Shown: piece after piece, positions 17,911 through 26,919 of the stretch
How positions within the stretch are numbered: the first letter of the stretch is position 1
How the letters are laid out: each line of letters begins with the position of its first letter
DNA from: an uncultured Piscinibacter sp.
Lineage (GTDB): Bacteria > Pseudomonadota > Gammaproteobacteria > Burkholderiales > Burkholderiaceae_C
Direction of reading: 5' to 3'
Assembly: GCF_937952055.1 (NCBI RefSeq)
Contig: NZ_CALFYO010000021.1
Coordinates: 434,001 to 498,000 of the forward strand
DNA: 64,000 nucleotides
Notes under the pieces: generated by a model
Seen by the model: only the letters and a program-made list of their open reading frames with translations
Databases searched by the model: none
What the model was told of the DNA's origin: nothing
Translations under genes and position numbers: made by a program

Positions 17911-19653
17911 ATGCCCGACGCCCCCGAGTCGCTCACCCGGCGCATCAAGCGCATCGCGCCCTACTTCGCGAACAGCCGGCGCGGCCTCGCACTGGCAGCA
18001 CTCGGTGCCGTGGTCGGTGCGTTGACGGAGCCGATGATCCCGTCGTTCATGAAGCACTTGCTGGACGCCGGCTTCCAGCAGCGCAGCCTGCCGCTGTGGC
18101 AGATCCCGGTGATCGTGATCGGCCTGTTTGCCCTGCGCGGCTTCGCTGGCTTCGTGGCGCAGTATGGCCTGTCGTGGGCTGCCAACCGCGGCATGGTCGA
18201 CCTGCGCGCCGCGCTGTTCTCGCGGCTGATGAATGCCGAGCCGGCTCTCTACGCGCGCAACACGGCGAGCAGCCTGATCAACACCGTCACCTACGAGGTG
18301 CAGAACGGCGCGCTGCAGCTCACCCACGCGCTGACCGGCCTGGTGCGCGACTCGCTGACGCTGGTGGCCCTGCTGGGCTACCTGTTGTGGCTGAACTGGA
18401 AGCTGACCCTGTTCGTCGGCGTGCTCTTCCCCGCCGTGGCCTGGATCATGCGCACGCTCAGCCGGCGGCTGCACCGTCTCACGGTGGCGGGCCAGAAGGC
18501 CACCGACGAGCTGGCCTACGTGGTCGAGGAGAACGTGCTCGCCTGGCGCATCGTGCGCCTTCACTCGGCGCAGGCCGCCGAAGGCGCGCGCTTCGCGCGC
18601 GCCAGCGAGGCGCTGCGCCGGCTGTCGGTGAAGGCCGCCGTGGCGGCCGCGACGATGACGCCGCTGACGCAGTTGCTGGCCGCCTGCGCGCTGTCGGCGG
18701 TGATCGTCGTCGCGCTGTGGCAGAGTGGCCGCAGCGGCGGCTCGGTGGGCGGCTTCGTCGCCTTCGTGATGGCGATGCTGCAGTTGGTGGCGCCGATCAA
18801 GCACCTGTCGGAGGTGGCCGGGCCGATCACGCGCGGGCTGGCCGCCGTCGAACGCGGCGTGCGCCTGGTCGAGACCACGCCGGTCGAGGTCGGCGGCTCG
18901 CATGATCCGGGGCGCTGCGAGGGCCGCATCGAACTCCGCGAGGTGACGCTGCAGTACCCGGGCGCGGCCGCGCCGGCCCTTGCCGATGTGTCGCTGATGC
19001 TGAATCCTGGCGAGACGGTCGCGCTGGTCGGCCCCTCGGGTGCGGGCAAGAGCACCATCGTGAACCTGCTGCCGCGCTTCCTCGAGCCGACCTCGGGCAC
19101 GCTGCTGCTCGACGGCGTGCCGCTGCGCGACTGGTCGATGCACGCGCTGCGCCGCCAGTTCGCACTGGTCAGCCAGGACGTCGTGCTCTTCAACGACAGC
19201 ATCGCAGCCAACGTGGCGCTCAGCGACGCCGTCGACCCGGCCCGCGTCACCGAGGCGCTGCGGGGCGCCAACCTGCTCGACTTCGTGCAGTCGCTGCCGC
19301 AGGGCCTCGACGCGCCGGTCGGCCACAACGGCAGCCAGCTGTCCGGCGGCCAGCGCCAGCGCCTGGCGATCGCCCGCGCCATCTACAAGGACGCGCCAAT
19401 CCTGGTGCTCGACGAGGCCACCTCGGCGCTCGACTCCGAGTCCGAACGCCTGGTGCAGGATGCGCTGGAGCGCCTGATGAAGGGGCGCACCAGCATCGTC
19501 ATCGCTCACCGCCTGTCCACCATCGAGCGTGCCGACCGCATCGTCGCACTCGAGGCCGGCCGCGTCGTCGAGCAGGGATCGCATGCCGAGCTGCTCGCCG
19601 CCGGCGGCCTGTATGCCAGACTGCACGCGCTGCAATTCCGGAGTCCCGCATGA
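17911..19653 (+). CDS. msbA: Lipid A export ABC transporter MsbA
   Basis: This 580-residue half transporter flips lipid A-core across the inner membrane. Six transmembrane helices occupy about residues 25-310. The ATPase domain has Walker A GPSGAGKST, signature LSGGQRQRLAIARAI, Walker B ILVLDEATSALD and the switch His in IVIAHRLST. A divergent glycosyltransferase and the following sugar transferases support an LPS role rather than drug export. Its stop overlaps the start of the next gene (ATGA). Confidence 0.92.
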   Translation: MPDAPESLTRRIKRIAPYFANSRRGLALAALGAVVGALTEPMIPSFMKHLLDAGFQQRSLPLWQIPVIVIGLFALRGFAGFVAQYGLSWAANRGMVDLRAALFSRLMNAEPALYARNTASSLINTVTYEVQNGALQLTHALTGLVRDSLTLVALLGYLLWLNWKLTLFVGVLFPAVAWIMRTLSRRLHRLTVAGQKATDELAYVVEENVLAWRIVRLHSAQAAEGARFARASEALRRLSVKAAVAAATMTPLTQLLAACALSAVIVVALWQSGRSGGSVGGFVAFVMAMLQLVAPIKHLSEVAGPITRGLAAVERGVRLVETTPVEVGGSHDPGRCEGRIELREVTLQYPGAAAPALADVSLMLNPGETVALVGPSGAGKSTIVNLLPRFLEPTSGTLLLDGVPLRDWSMHALRRQFALVSQDVVLFNDSIAANVALSDAVDPARVTEALRGANLLDFVQSLPQGLDAPVGHNGSQLSGGQRQRLAIARAIYKDAPILVLDEATSALDSESERLVQDALERLMKGRTSIVIAHRLSTIERADRIVALEAGRVVEQGSHAELLAAGGLYARLHALQFRSPA

Positions 19654-20234
19654 GCCAGCCGATCTCCCGCTACCCCGTGCCCGCCCTCGACGCGCTGCCC
19701 GCCGACGTGCGGCAACGCATCGTCGAGGTACAGGAGAAGTCCGGCTTCGTGCCGAACGTGTTCCTCGCGCTGTCGCACCGGCCCGACGAGTTCCGCGCCT
19801 TCTTCGCCTACCACGACGCGCTGATGCTTCGCCCGTCGGGCCTGACCAAGGGGGAGAAGGAGATGATCGTCGTGGCCACCAGCGGCGCCAACAAGTGCCT
19901 GTACTGCGTGGTGGCGCACGGCGCGATCCTGCGCATCTACGAGAAGAAGCCGCTGCTGGCCGACCAGGTGGCGGTGAATCACCGCAAGGCCGACATCTCG
20001 CCGCGCCAGTGCGCCATGCTCGACTTCGCGATGAAGGTCTGCCTCGACTCCGCCTCCGTCGGCGAGGCCGACTTCGAGGCGTTGCGCGTGCACGGCTTCA
20101 GCGACGAGGACATCTGGGACATCGGCGCGATCACCGCCCTGTTCGGCCTGTCGAACCGCATGGCGAACCTGACCTCGATGCAGCCGAACCCCGAGTTCTA
20201 CCTGCTCGGCCGCGTGCCGAAGGCGAAGGCCTGA
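19650..20234 (+). CDS. AhpD-like peroxidase-related enzyme (carboxymuconolactone decarboxylase family)
   Basis: The 194-residue, all-helical protein has the AhpD-type redox motif CLYCVVAH near residue 91 (CxxC followed by His). The surrounding pattern, LTKGEKEMIVVATSGANKCLYC and DFAMKVCLDSASVGEADFEAL, is typical of the uncharacterised peroxidase-related subfamily. It probably acts in thiol-based peroxide reduction. Four-base overlap with msbA indicates translational coupling, though a functional link is not obvious. Confidence 0.85.
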   Translation: MSQPISRYPVPALDALPADVRQRIVEVQEKSGFVPNVFLALSHRPDEFRAFFAYHDALMLRPSGLTKGEKEMIVVATSGANKCLYCVVAHGAILRIYEKKPLLADQVAVNHRKADISPRQCAMLDFAMKVCLDSASVGEADFEALRVHGFSDEDIWDIGAITALFGLSNRMANLTSMQPNPEFYLLGRVPKAKA

Positions 20235-20247
20235 GGCGCGCGGCGCG

Positions 20248-21354
20248 ATGCGTCTGGCGCTGTCCAACCACGGCCTGCGCGCCAGCGGCGGCATCGAGCG
20301 CTACGCGCTGACCGTGGTGCGCGGGCTGCATGCGCTGGGCCTGCGGCCGACGGTGATCGCCAAGGCCTTCGACACCAAGCTGCCGGAGTACGGCTGGGTG
20401 GAGCCGCTGCGCGTCAACGTCGCCTGGCTGCCGGCCAAGCTGCGCGACCTCGCTTTCGACCGGCGCATCCGCGTGCTCAAGCGCAAGTTCGGCCTGTTTC
20501 CCTTGATCGCCTGCAACCAGACCGCCGCGGCCGACATCGCCATCTGCGGCAGCACGCACCCCGGCTTCCTGCAGGCGATGGCGCAGCGCGAACGTCTCAG
20601 CGACCGCTGGAAGATCGCGCTCGAGCATGCGCACCTGACGAACGCATCGGTGATCGTCGCCCACTCGCAACGCATGGCCGACGAGGTGCAGCGCTTCCAC
20701 GGCATCGCCACCGACAAGATCCGCCTGCTCTACCCGCCGGTCGACGGCGAGCGCTTCGCCACGGTGGACGGCGCGGCACGGCTGCGTCTGCGCGCCGAGC
20801 TGGGTCTGGCCGCCGAGGGCCGCACCGCCTTCCTGCTCGCCTCCACGGGCCATCGCCGCAAGGGCCTGGACATGCTGGTCGAGTTCTTCCGCGCCACCAC
20901 GCTGCCGGTGGACCTGGTCGTCGCCGGGCGACCGCTGCCCGCCGAGGCCAGCGCGCCGAACATCCGCTCGCTCGGCTACCGCCGCGACATCGAGAACGTC
21001 TACCGGGCGGTGGACTTCACCATCATGGCCTCGCGCTACGAGCCCTTCGGCCTGGTGGGGGTGGAGTCGGTGCTGTGCGGCACGCCGGTGCTGTGCGCCC
21101 ACGGCGTCGGCTGCGCCGAGGTGCTGCACCTGCCGGCGCAGATCCCCTTCCGGCTCGATGCCGGCGCCGGCGACGCCGACGGCTTCGCGGCGGCCGTGGC
21201 CGAGGCGGTCGAACGCCACGAGAGCGGCACGCACCGCCTCGACGAGCCGCGGGCGCATCTGGGCTACGACCCGTCGGTGTCGCATCACGTGAACGAGTTG
21301 CTGTCGATGGCTCGCAGCCTGGACGAGCGCCGCAGCGCTCAGTCCGGCCGGTAG
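20248..21354 (+). CDS. Glycosyltransferase family 4
   Basis: The 368-residue GT-B type transferase has an N-terminal acceptor domain beginning MRLALSNHGLRASGGIERYALTVVRGL (glycine-rich loop GGIER). The C-terminal donor domain has STGHRRKGLDMLVEFF and the E-x7-E motif in EPFGLVGVESVLCGTPVL. It probably adds a hexose to LPS core or a surface glycan. It starts 13 bases after the AhpD-like gene and overlaps the convergent methyltransferase gene by 16 bases. Confidence 0.85.
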   Translation: MRLALSNHGLRASGGIERYALTVVRGLHALGLRPTVIAKAFDTKLPEYGWVEPLRVNVAWLPAKLRDLAFDRRIRVLKRKFGLFPLIACNQTAAADIAICGSTHPGFLQAMAQRERLSDRWKIALEHAHLTNASVIVAHSQRMADEVQRFHGIATDKIRLLYPPVDGERFATVDGAARLRLRAELGLAAEGRTAFLLASTGHRRKGLDMLVEFFRATTLPVDLVVAGRPLPAEASAPNIRSLGYRRDIENVYRAVDFTIMASRYEPFGLVGVESVLCGTPVLCAHGVGCAEVLHLPAQIPFRLDAGAGDADGFAAAVAEAVERHESGTHRLDEPRAHLGYDPSVSHHVNELLSMARSLDERRSAQSGR

Positions 21355-22427
21355 GCGACCATGGTCAGCGACTCCGCCTGCCGAGGGTCCTGCAGCGCCG
21401 CTCGGTCCCAGGCGCGTCCTTCGCGGCGAGCGGCCCGACGGCCGTCACGGTCGATGCGGTAGGGCTCACGCCCGCCACGGATGCGCTCGCTCTGACCGAT
21501 GTAGAAGGCCGCATCGAGCTGCGGCGGCAGCCACTCGACGCGCGCGAAACCGCCACGCTCCAGGGCCAGTCTCAGGCTGCGCGCGCCGAACAGCACGAGG
21601 TGCCGGGGCGGCTCGAGACCGCGCCAGTCGGCGCCGTAGCGCTTCGCCCCACGGCCCTCGACGTTGGGCGTCTGCAGCCAGATGCGCCCGCCCGGACGCA
21701 GCCACTGGCGCAGCCGCTGCAGCGCCGCCACCGGCTCGTGCAGATGCTCGATGACGTGGTTGAGCGTGACCTGGTCAAGGCTGCCGGGCTCGACCGGCGC
21801 ATCGCCCCAGGGGCCCTCGTGCACCGCGAACCCCTGCTGCCGCGCCAGCGCTGCCGCCGCCGGGTCGATCTCGATGCCGCTCGCCGAATAGCCGAGGGCG
21901 CGCGCAACGCGCAGGAAGCCGCCGTCACCACATCCGAGGTCGAGCAGCCGCGCGCCGGCGACGGCCCCGGGCAGGTGGCGGATGTACTGGCCCGCGCGCG
22001 CACTGCGCCAGCGGCTGGCGGCGATGGCCATCCAGCCGAACGGCAGCGCATCGGCGTGGTGATGCCCGTAGCGCCGGTTGTAGAAGCTCAGGTGGAGCGC
22101 ACGCTTGAGCCACAGGTCGGGCCGGTCGCCGGGCACGAGGAAGCTCTTCTCCGGCCCGCCATGCGTGTAGTAGCTGCTGTAGGCACGCGCGATCGATTCC
22201 GGCGTGGGCCGTGGGTCCAGCGTGGCCGCGCCGCAGTCGCTGCACCGCCACAGCGACCAGCGCCCGGGAGCGGCTCGGAAGATGCGATCGCTGAGACCCT
22301 CGAGCCATGGCTCGCGCCGCGCACCGGCGCAGACCCGGCAGGTCGGCGCCGCTTCGAGATCGGCCGCGGGCCAGTCGCCGGGCTCGAAGGGGAGTGGTCG
22401 GTCGGTCTCGGCGTCGGGCTGCGTCAT
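21339..22427 (-). CDS. Class I SAM-dependent methyltransferase with N-terminal Zn-ribbon
   Basis: The 362-residue protein starts with two CxxC pairs (CRVCAG and CSDCG, residues about 30-67), a zinc-ribbon layout seen in sugar-processing methyltransferases. The Rossmann domain has LLDLGCGDGGFLRVARALGYSASGIEID as motif I and LNHVIEHLHEPVAALQRLRQWLRPGG as motif post-II, both typical of class I methyltransferases. Its position among glycosyltransferases suggests methylation of a glycan or its nucleotide-sugar precursor. The actual substrate is unknown. Confidence 0.82.
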   Translation of the reverse strand: MTQPDAETDRPLPFEPGDWPAADLEAAPTCRVCAGARREPWLEGLSDRIFRAAPGRWSLWRCSDCGAATLDPRPTPESIARAYSSYYTHGGPEKSFLVPGDRPDLWLKRALHLSFYNRRYGHHHADALPFGWMAIAASRWRSARAGQYIRHLPGAVAGARLLDLGCGDGGFLRVARALGYSASGIEIDPAAAALARQQGFAVHEGPWGDAPVEPGSLDQVTLNHVIEHLHEPVAALQRLRQWLRPGGRIWLQTPNVEGRGAKRYGADWRGLEPPRHLVLFGARSLRLALERGGFARVEWLPPQLDAAFYIGQSERIRGGREPYRIDRDGRRAARREGRAWDRAALQDPRQAESLTMVAYRPD

Positions 22428-22450
22428 GGCGCAGGCATGATAGTGACACG

Positions 22451-23473
22451 ATGCACGCCCCGATCCCGACGTCCGTCCCGCCCGCCGGCGAGCGCCCGCT
22501 CGTGTCCATGCTGCTCATCGCCTACCGTCAGCCCGACACCATCGGCGCAGCGGTGGCAGGCGCGCTGGCGCAGACCTACCAGCCGCTGGAGATCATCGCA
22601 TCCGACGACGCGTCGGGCGACGCCACCTGGACGAACCTCTGCGCGGCCGTCGAGGGCTACGGCGGCCCACACCGTGTGCGACTGAACCGCAACGAGGCCA
22701 ACCTGGGCATCGGTGCGCACCTCAGCGCCCTCGCGCAGATGGCGCAGGGCGAACTGCTCGTCGTCGCCGCCGGCGACGATGTGTCGCTGCCACAGCGTTG
22801 CGAACGTCTCGTGCAGGCTTGGCTGGCGCAGGGCAGGCGTCCGGACCTGCTGGCCAGCGCGCTGGCCGACATCGATGACAACGGCCGCGTGCATGGCGAG
22901 ATCGTGCCCACCGAGCTGCAGTCCTACAGCTCGCTCGCCGAATGGGCCACGCGGCCGCCGTTCGTCGTCGGCGCGGCGCAGGCCTGGACGAAACGCCTGT
23001 TCGACCGCTTCGGCCCGCTGCCGGCGGGCACCGTCGCCGAGGACCTGGTGATGGTGTTTCGCGCCATCGGCAGCGGCGGCGCGCTCACGCTGCGCGAGCC
23101 GCTGGTGCAGTACCGCCGCGGCGGCATCTCGCGACGTCGGCGCAGCCTGCACGCGCGCGACGTGGTCGAGCGCCTGCTGAAGAACAACCGCCACGCGCTG
23201 GTGGAAACCGAGCAGATGTTGCGCGACGCCCAGCGCATGGGCAGGCTCGACGAAGTCGGCGAGCATCTGCGTGGCGTGCTCGCCCGCGAACGCTTCATCG
23301 CCGAATTGTTCGCCGCCGACGGGACGCTGCAGCGCCTGCGCGTCGCATGGCGGGCGCAGGGACAGCCGGTGCTGCTGCGCCTGCGCCTGCTGACCTACGC
23401 CGCCGCGCCCTGGCTGCTGTCGCCCTTCTTCGCGCTCAAGCGCCTGGCCGCGAAGCGTCGGCGTGCGGACTAG
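22451..23473 (+). CDS. Glycosyltransferase family 2
   Basis: The ATG at 22451 gives a 340-residue protein whose GT-A domain starts at RPLVSMLLIAYRQPDTIGAAVAGALAQTY, with IIASDDASGDATW and VVAAGDDVSLPQRC as the donor and metal-binding loops. The C-terminal part has a basic stretch (GGISRRRRSLHARDVV) and ends in an amphipathic or membrane-associated region (YAAAPWLLSPFFALKRLAAKRRR). It is divergent from the methyltransferase gene by 23 bases and ends 4 bases inside the convergent transferase gene. Confidence 0.83.
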   Translation: MHAPIPTSVPPAGERPLVSMLLIAYRQPDTIGAAVAGALAQTYQPLEIIASDDASGDATWTNLCAAVEGYGGPHRVRLNRNEANLGIGAHLSALAQMAQGELLVVAAGDDVSLPQRCERLVQAWLAQGRRPDLLASALADIDDNGRVHGEIVPTELQSYSSLAEWATRPPFVVGAAQAWTKRLFDRFGPLPAGTVAEDLVMVFRAIGSGGALTLREPLVQYRRGGISRRRRSLHARDVVERLLKNNRHALVETEQMLRDAQRMGRLDEVGEHLRGVLARERFIAELFAADGTLQRLRVAWRAQGQPVLLRLRLLTYAAAPWLLSPFFALKRLAAKRRRAD

Positions 23474-24309
23474 CCGAAGCGCTTGCGCAGCCGGCTCTTC
23501 CACAGCGCGCGGCGCAGCGCGGCGTTGTCTTCCGGCTCGGGCAGGCGGTCGCCCGCCAGCGGCTGGCCACGGCGCAGGTAGAAGCGGTCGAAGGTGGACT
23601 GCGTCATGCCCCACTTGTCGAGGAACTGCCGGCGGCCGTCGTTCTTCACCACCTTGCCGGTCGACTTCTGCTGGAAGTGGTAGACGAGCGAGTCGCCGAC
23701 GCCGATGAAGTGGCGGCAGCCGGCGTGCCAGAGCTTCATGGCGAAGTCGTTGTCGCTGCTCATGCCGGGGCTCAGCTCGGTGCTGTAGCCGCCGACGCGG
23801 AACCACCAGCGGCGGGTCACCAGCGTGGGCGGCCAGGTGGCGCCGCACCAGTCGCGGCGCACGAGCCCGGACGCATCGCGCAGCAGGTCGGCCTCGCGGA
23901 AATTGCCGACGGTGTCGCCGTAGGGGCCGACCACCACGCAGGGGTTGCCGCTGTCGCGCGGCTCGACCATCGTGCCCGACAGCAGGTACAGGTCGGACGG
24001 CATCCCTGCGGCGCGCCGCTGCAGCGCGGTGTCCCAGCCCGGCAGGCAGTACATGTCGTCGTTCATGTAGACGAGATGCTCGTGCCTCGCATGCATGGCC
24101 GCCTCGTTCATCGCGTAGCAGATGCCGATGTTGGCCTCGGATGCGGTGTGGTCCAGACCCTGGGCACGCACCCAGTCCAGCGAACCGTCGCTGCCGTCGT
24201 TGACATGCACGACGATCTGATGCGGCTCGGCCGAATGCTCGCGGATGCTGCGCACCACCAGCTGCAGGTGGGCGAGGTTGTTCCAGGTAGGGATGACGAT
24301 GGAGAACAT
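23470..24309 (-). CDS. Glycosyltransferase family 2
   Basis: The 279-residue protein begins MFSIVIPTWNNLAHLQLVVRSI and has a GT-A core with HVNDGSDGSLDWV and the metal motif VYMNDDMYCLPGWD. Later residues include WCGATWPPTLVTRRWWFRVGGYSTELSPGMSSDNDFAMKLWHAG. This resembles transferases of LPS or capsule loci. It is convergent with the preceding transferase and lies 21 bases downstream of rng on the same strand. Confidence 0.83.
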   Translation of the reverse strand: MFSIVIPTWNNLAHLQLVVRSIREHSAEPHQIVVHVNDGSDGSLDWVRAQGLDHTASEANIGICYAMNEAAMHARHEHLVYMNDDMYCLPGWDTALQRRAAGMPSDLYLLSGTMVEPRDSGNPCVVVGPYGDTVGNFREADLLRDASGLVRRDWCGATWPPTLVTRRWWFRVGGYSTELSPGMSSDNDFAMKLWHAGCRHFIGVGDSLVYHFQQKSTGKVVKNDGRRQFLDKWGMTQSTFDRFYLRRGQPLAGDRLPEPEDNAALRRALWKSRLRKRFG

Positions 24310-24330
24310 GCGGTCGCGGCCGGTGCGGGC

Positions 24331-25806
24331 CTACATCAGCACGATGTCGTACTGCTCCGGGGAGGCGAACGGCTCTGCCTTCAGCGAGATCGGCTTGCCG
24401 ATGAAATCGGACAGACCTGCCAGGTGCTGGCTCTCCTCGTCGAGCAGCATCTCGACCACCGAGGCCGAGGCGAGCACGCGGAATTCCTTCGGGTTGAACT
24501 GCCGCGCCTCGCGCAGGATCTCGCGCAGGATGTCGTAGCAGACGCTGCGCGCCGTCTTCACCTGGCCCTTGCCCTCGCAGGTCGGGCAGGGCTCGCACAG
24601 CATGTGGGCGAGCGACTCCCGTGTGCGCTTGCGCGTCATCTCCACCAGGCCGAGCTGCGTGAAGCCGCTCACCGTGATCTTGGTGCGGTCACGCGCGAGT
24701 TGCTTGCGCAGCTCGGCGAGCACGGCGGTCTGGTGTTCCTCCCGCGCCATGTCGATGAAGTCGATGATGATGATGCCGCCGAGATTGCGCAGCCGAAGCT
24801 GGCGCGCGATCGCCTGCGCCGCCTCGAGGTTGGTCTTGAAGATGGTGTCGTCGAAGTTGCGCGCGCCGACGAAACCACCGGTGTTGACGTCGATCGTCGT
24901 CAGCGCCTCGGTCTGGTCGATGATCAGGTAGCCGCCGCTCTTCAGGTCGACGCGCCGCGCCAGCGCCCTGGCGATCTCGGCGTCGATGTTGAAGAGGTCG
25001 AAGATCGGCCGCTCCCCCCTGTAGTGCTCCAGCTTGGCGACGGACCCGGGCATGTACGCCTCACCGAAGGCCTTGAGGATGTCGTACTGCATCTTCGAGT
25101 CGATGCGGATCGCTCCGGTGGCCTCGTGCGCCAGGTCGCGCAGCACGCGCTCGACGAGGCTGAGGTCCTGGTGCAGCAGCGTGCCCGGCGGCGAGCTGAA
25201 GCCGCGCTCGCGCACCGCAGCCCAGGTCTTGCGCAGGTAGGCGATGTCGTCGGCGAGCTCCGCATCGGTGGCATCCTCGGCATTGGTGCGCAGAATGAAC
25301 CCCCCCGTCGGCGTGCCGTCGGAGGTCGCGGCGAGCCGGCCCATGCGCGCGCGCAGCTGCTCGCGCAGCTCGTGCGAGCCGATCTTCTGGGAGATGCCGA
25401 CGTGGTCGTCCTGCGGAAGGAAGACGAGCAAGCGCCCGGCGATGCTGATCTGCGTGGACAGCCGTGCGCCCTTCGTGCCGATGGCGTCCTTGATGACCTG
25501 CACCATCAGCGTCTGGCCTTCGAAGACGAGGCGCTCGATCGGGGTGGGCGGGCCGCTGCCGTCGCCGCGCGGCGGGCTGCCGGCGACGTGCACGTCGGCC
25601 ACGTGCAGAAAGGCTGCGCGCTCCAGGCCGATGTCGACGAAGGCCGATTGCATGCCGGGCAGCACCCGCGCCACGCGGCCGGTGTAGATGTTGCCGACCA
25701 AGCCGCGCTCGAGCGCGCGCTCGATGTGCAGTTCCTGCACGGCGCCATTCTCGACGACGGCCACGCGCGTCTCCTGCGGGGACCAGTTGATCAGGATGTC
25801 TTGCAT
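24331..25806 (-). CDS. rng: Ribonuclease G
   Basis: This endoribonuclease of the RNase E/G family matures 16S rRNA 5' ends and decays mRNAs. The ATG at 25806 starts MQDILINWSPQETRVAVVENGAVQELHIER, the family N-terminus; 491 residues is typical. The S1-like domain (GNIYTGRVARVLPGMQSAFVDIG), the catalytic Asp residues in TIDVNTGGF and IIIIDFIDM, and the zinc-link CEPCPTCEGKG are all present. No long C-terminal scaffold exists, so it is RNase G rather than E. maf follows the usual order upstream. Confidence 0.95.
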   Translation of the reverse strand: MQDILINWSPQETRVAVVENGAVQELHIERALERGLVGNIYTGRVARVLPGMQSAFVDIGLERAAFLHVADVHVAGSPPRGDGSGPPTPIERLVFEGQTLMVQVIKDAIGTKGARLSTQISIAGRLLVFLPQDDHVGISQKIGSHELREQLRARMGRLAATSDGTPTGGFILRTNAEDATDAELADDIAYLRKTWAAVRERGFSSPPGTLLHQDLSLVERVLRDLAHEATGAIRIDSKMQYDILKAFGEAYMPGSVAKLEHYRGERPIFDLFNIDAEIARALARRVDLKSGGYLIIDQTEALTTIDVNTGGFVGARNFDDTIFKTNLEAAQAIARQLRLRNLGGIIIIDFIDMAREEHQTAVLAELRKQLARDRTKITVSGFTQLGLVEMTRKRTRESLAHMLCEPCPTCEGKGQVKTARSVCYDILREILREARQFNPKEFRVLASASVVEMLLDEESQHLAGLSDFIGKPISLKAEPFASPEQYDIVLM

Positions 25807-25831
25807 GCGGCGGTACATCGTGGGCGTGCTG

Positions 25832-26437
25832 TCAGAAGCGCACGCCGGCCTGCCTGAGGAGCCCTGCCGTCTCGAAGAGAGGCAAACCCATGATACCGGA
25901 GTAGCTGCCCTCGATCCGGCTGATCCACGCCGCGATGCCGCTCTGGATGGCGTAGGCGCCGGCCTTGCCGAAGGGTTCGCCGCTGGCCACATAACGCTCG
26001 ATCTGCGCGGCGGGAATGGATGCGAAATGCACGCGCGAAACGCTCGCCGCCAGCCATTCGCGCCGCCCGGCGGCGACGGCCACGGCGGTGATGACGCGGT
26101 GCGTGCGGCCGGACAGCGCGGCGAGCGTCTCGATCGCCTGCGCGGCGTCGGCGGGCTTGCCGAGGATGCTTCGGCCCAGCGCCACGGTGGTGTCCGAGCA
26201 GAGGATCGGCGCGGCCGGCAGCTTCGAGACCGCGAGTCGCTCGCGCGCCGCGTGCAGCTTGGCGCGCGTCACGCGCTCGACGTAGTCGGCGGGCAGCTCG
26301 CCGGGGTGCTCGGCCTCCAGCGCCTCGGCATCCTCGTGCGGGCGCGGCAGCAGCAGTTCGTGACGCACGCCGATCTGCTCGAGCAGCTGGCGGCGGCGCG
26401 GGCTCTGCGAGGCGAGGTAGATCCAGTGGTGGGCCAT
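25832..26437 (-). CDS. maf: Maf-like nucleotide pyrophosphatase
   Basis: Maf proteins hydrolyse non-canonical or modified nucleoside triphosphates (house-cleaning) and were named for septum effects. The 201-residue protein begins MAHHWIYLASQSPRRRQLLEQIG with the conserved SxSPRR motif, and has ILCSDTTVALG, GKPADAAQAIETLAALSGRTHRVITAV and GIAAWISRIEGSYSGIMGLP. It is in a tight run with rlmH (4 bases) and rng (25 bases). Confidence 0.92.
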   Translation of the reverse strand: MAHHWIYLASQSPRRRQLLEQIGVRHELLLPRPHEDAEALEAEHPGELPADYVERVTRAKLHAARERLAVSKLPAAPILCSDTTVALGRSILGKPADAAQAIETLAALSGRTHRVITAVAVAAGRREWLAASVSRVHFASIPAAQIERYVASGEPFGKAGAYAIQSGIAAWISRIEGSYSGIMGLPLFETAGLLRQAGVRF

Positions 26438-26441
26438 GTGC

Positions 26442-26909
26442 TCATTCCCGGTGGTAGGGATGGTTCACCATCACCGTCCACGCACGATAGAGCGCTTCGG
26501 CGAGCAGCACGCGCACGAAGGCATGCGGCAGCGTCAGGTCCGACAGGCGCAGCGTCTCGTCGGCGGCGGCCTTCAGGTCCGGGTGCAGGCCATCCGGCCC
26601 GCCGACGAAGAGCACCACGTCGCGCCCGTCACGCTGCCAGGCCTGCAGGCGCTGCGCCAGCTGCGCGGTGCTCAGGCGCTCGCCCCGTTCGTCGAGCACG
26701 ACGCGCCGCGCACCCCTGGGTGCAGCCGCCTCGAGCCGCGCCGCTTCAGCGGCCATCAGCTGTTCGGCGGTCTTCGAGCCGCGCGGCTCGGCCTTCACCG
26801 CCTTCAGCAGGAGCCGCAATTCGGGCGGGAAGCGCTTGGCGAAGTCCTCGAAGGCTGCATCGGCCCAGCCCGGCTGGCGCAGGCCGACGGCGGCGAGCAC
26901 CAGCTTCAT
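26442..26909 (-). CDS. rlmH: 23S rRNA (pseudouridine-1915-N3) methyltransferase RlmH
   Basis: The 155-residue SPOUT-class protein has the knot motif region VVLFVGGPDGLHPDL, LRLSDLTLPHAFVRVLLAEALYRAWTV and the conserved C-terminus NHPYHRE. It methylates pseudouridine 1915 in helix 69 of 23S rRNA using SAM. It follows rsfS by 10 bases, the standard gamma/betaproteobacterial pairing of two ribosome-related genes. Confidence 0.95.
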   Translation of the reverse strand: MKLVLAAVGLRQPGWADAAFEDFAKRFPPELRLLLKAVKAEPRGSKTAEQLMAAEAARLEAAAPRGARRVVLDERGERLSTAQLAQRLQAWQRDGRDVVLFVGGPDGLHPDLKAAADETLRLSDLTLPHAFVRVLLAEALYRAWTVMVNHPYHRE

Positions 26910-26919
26910 CGAGCCGTCG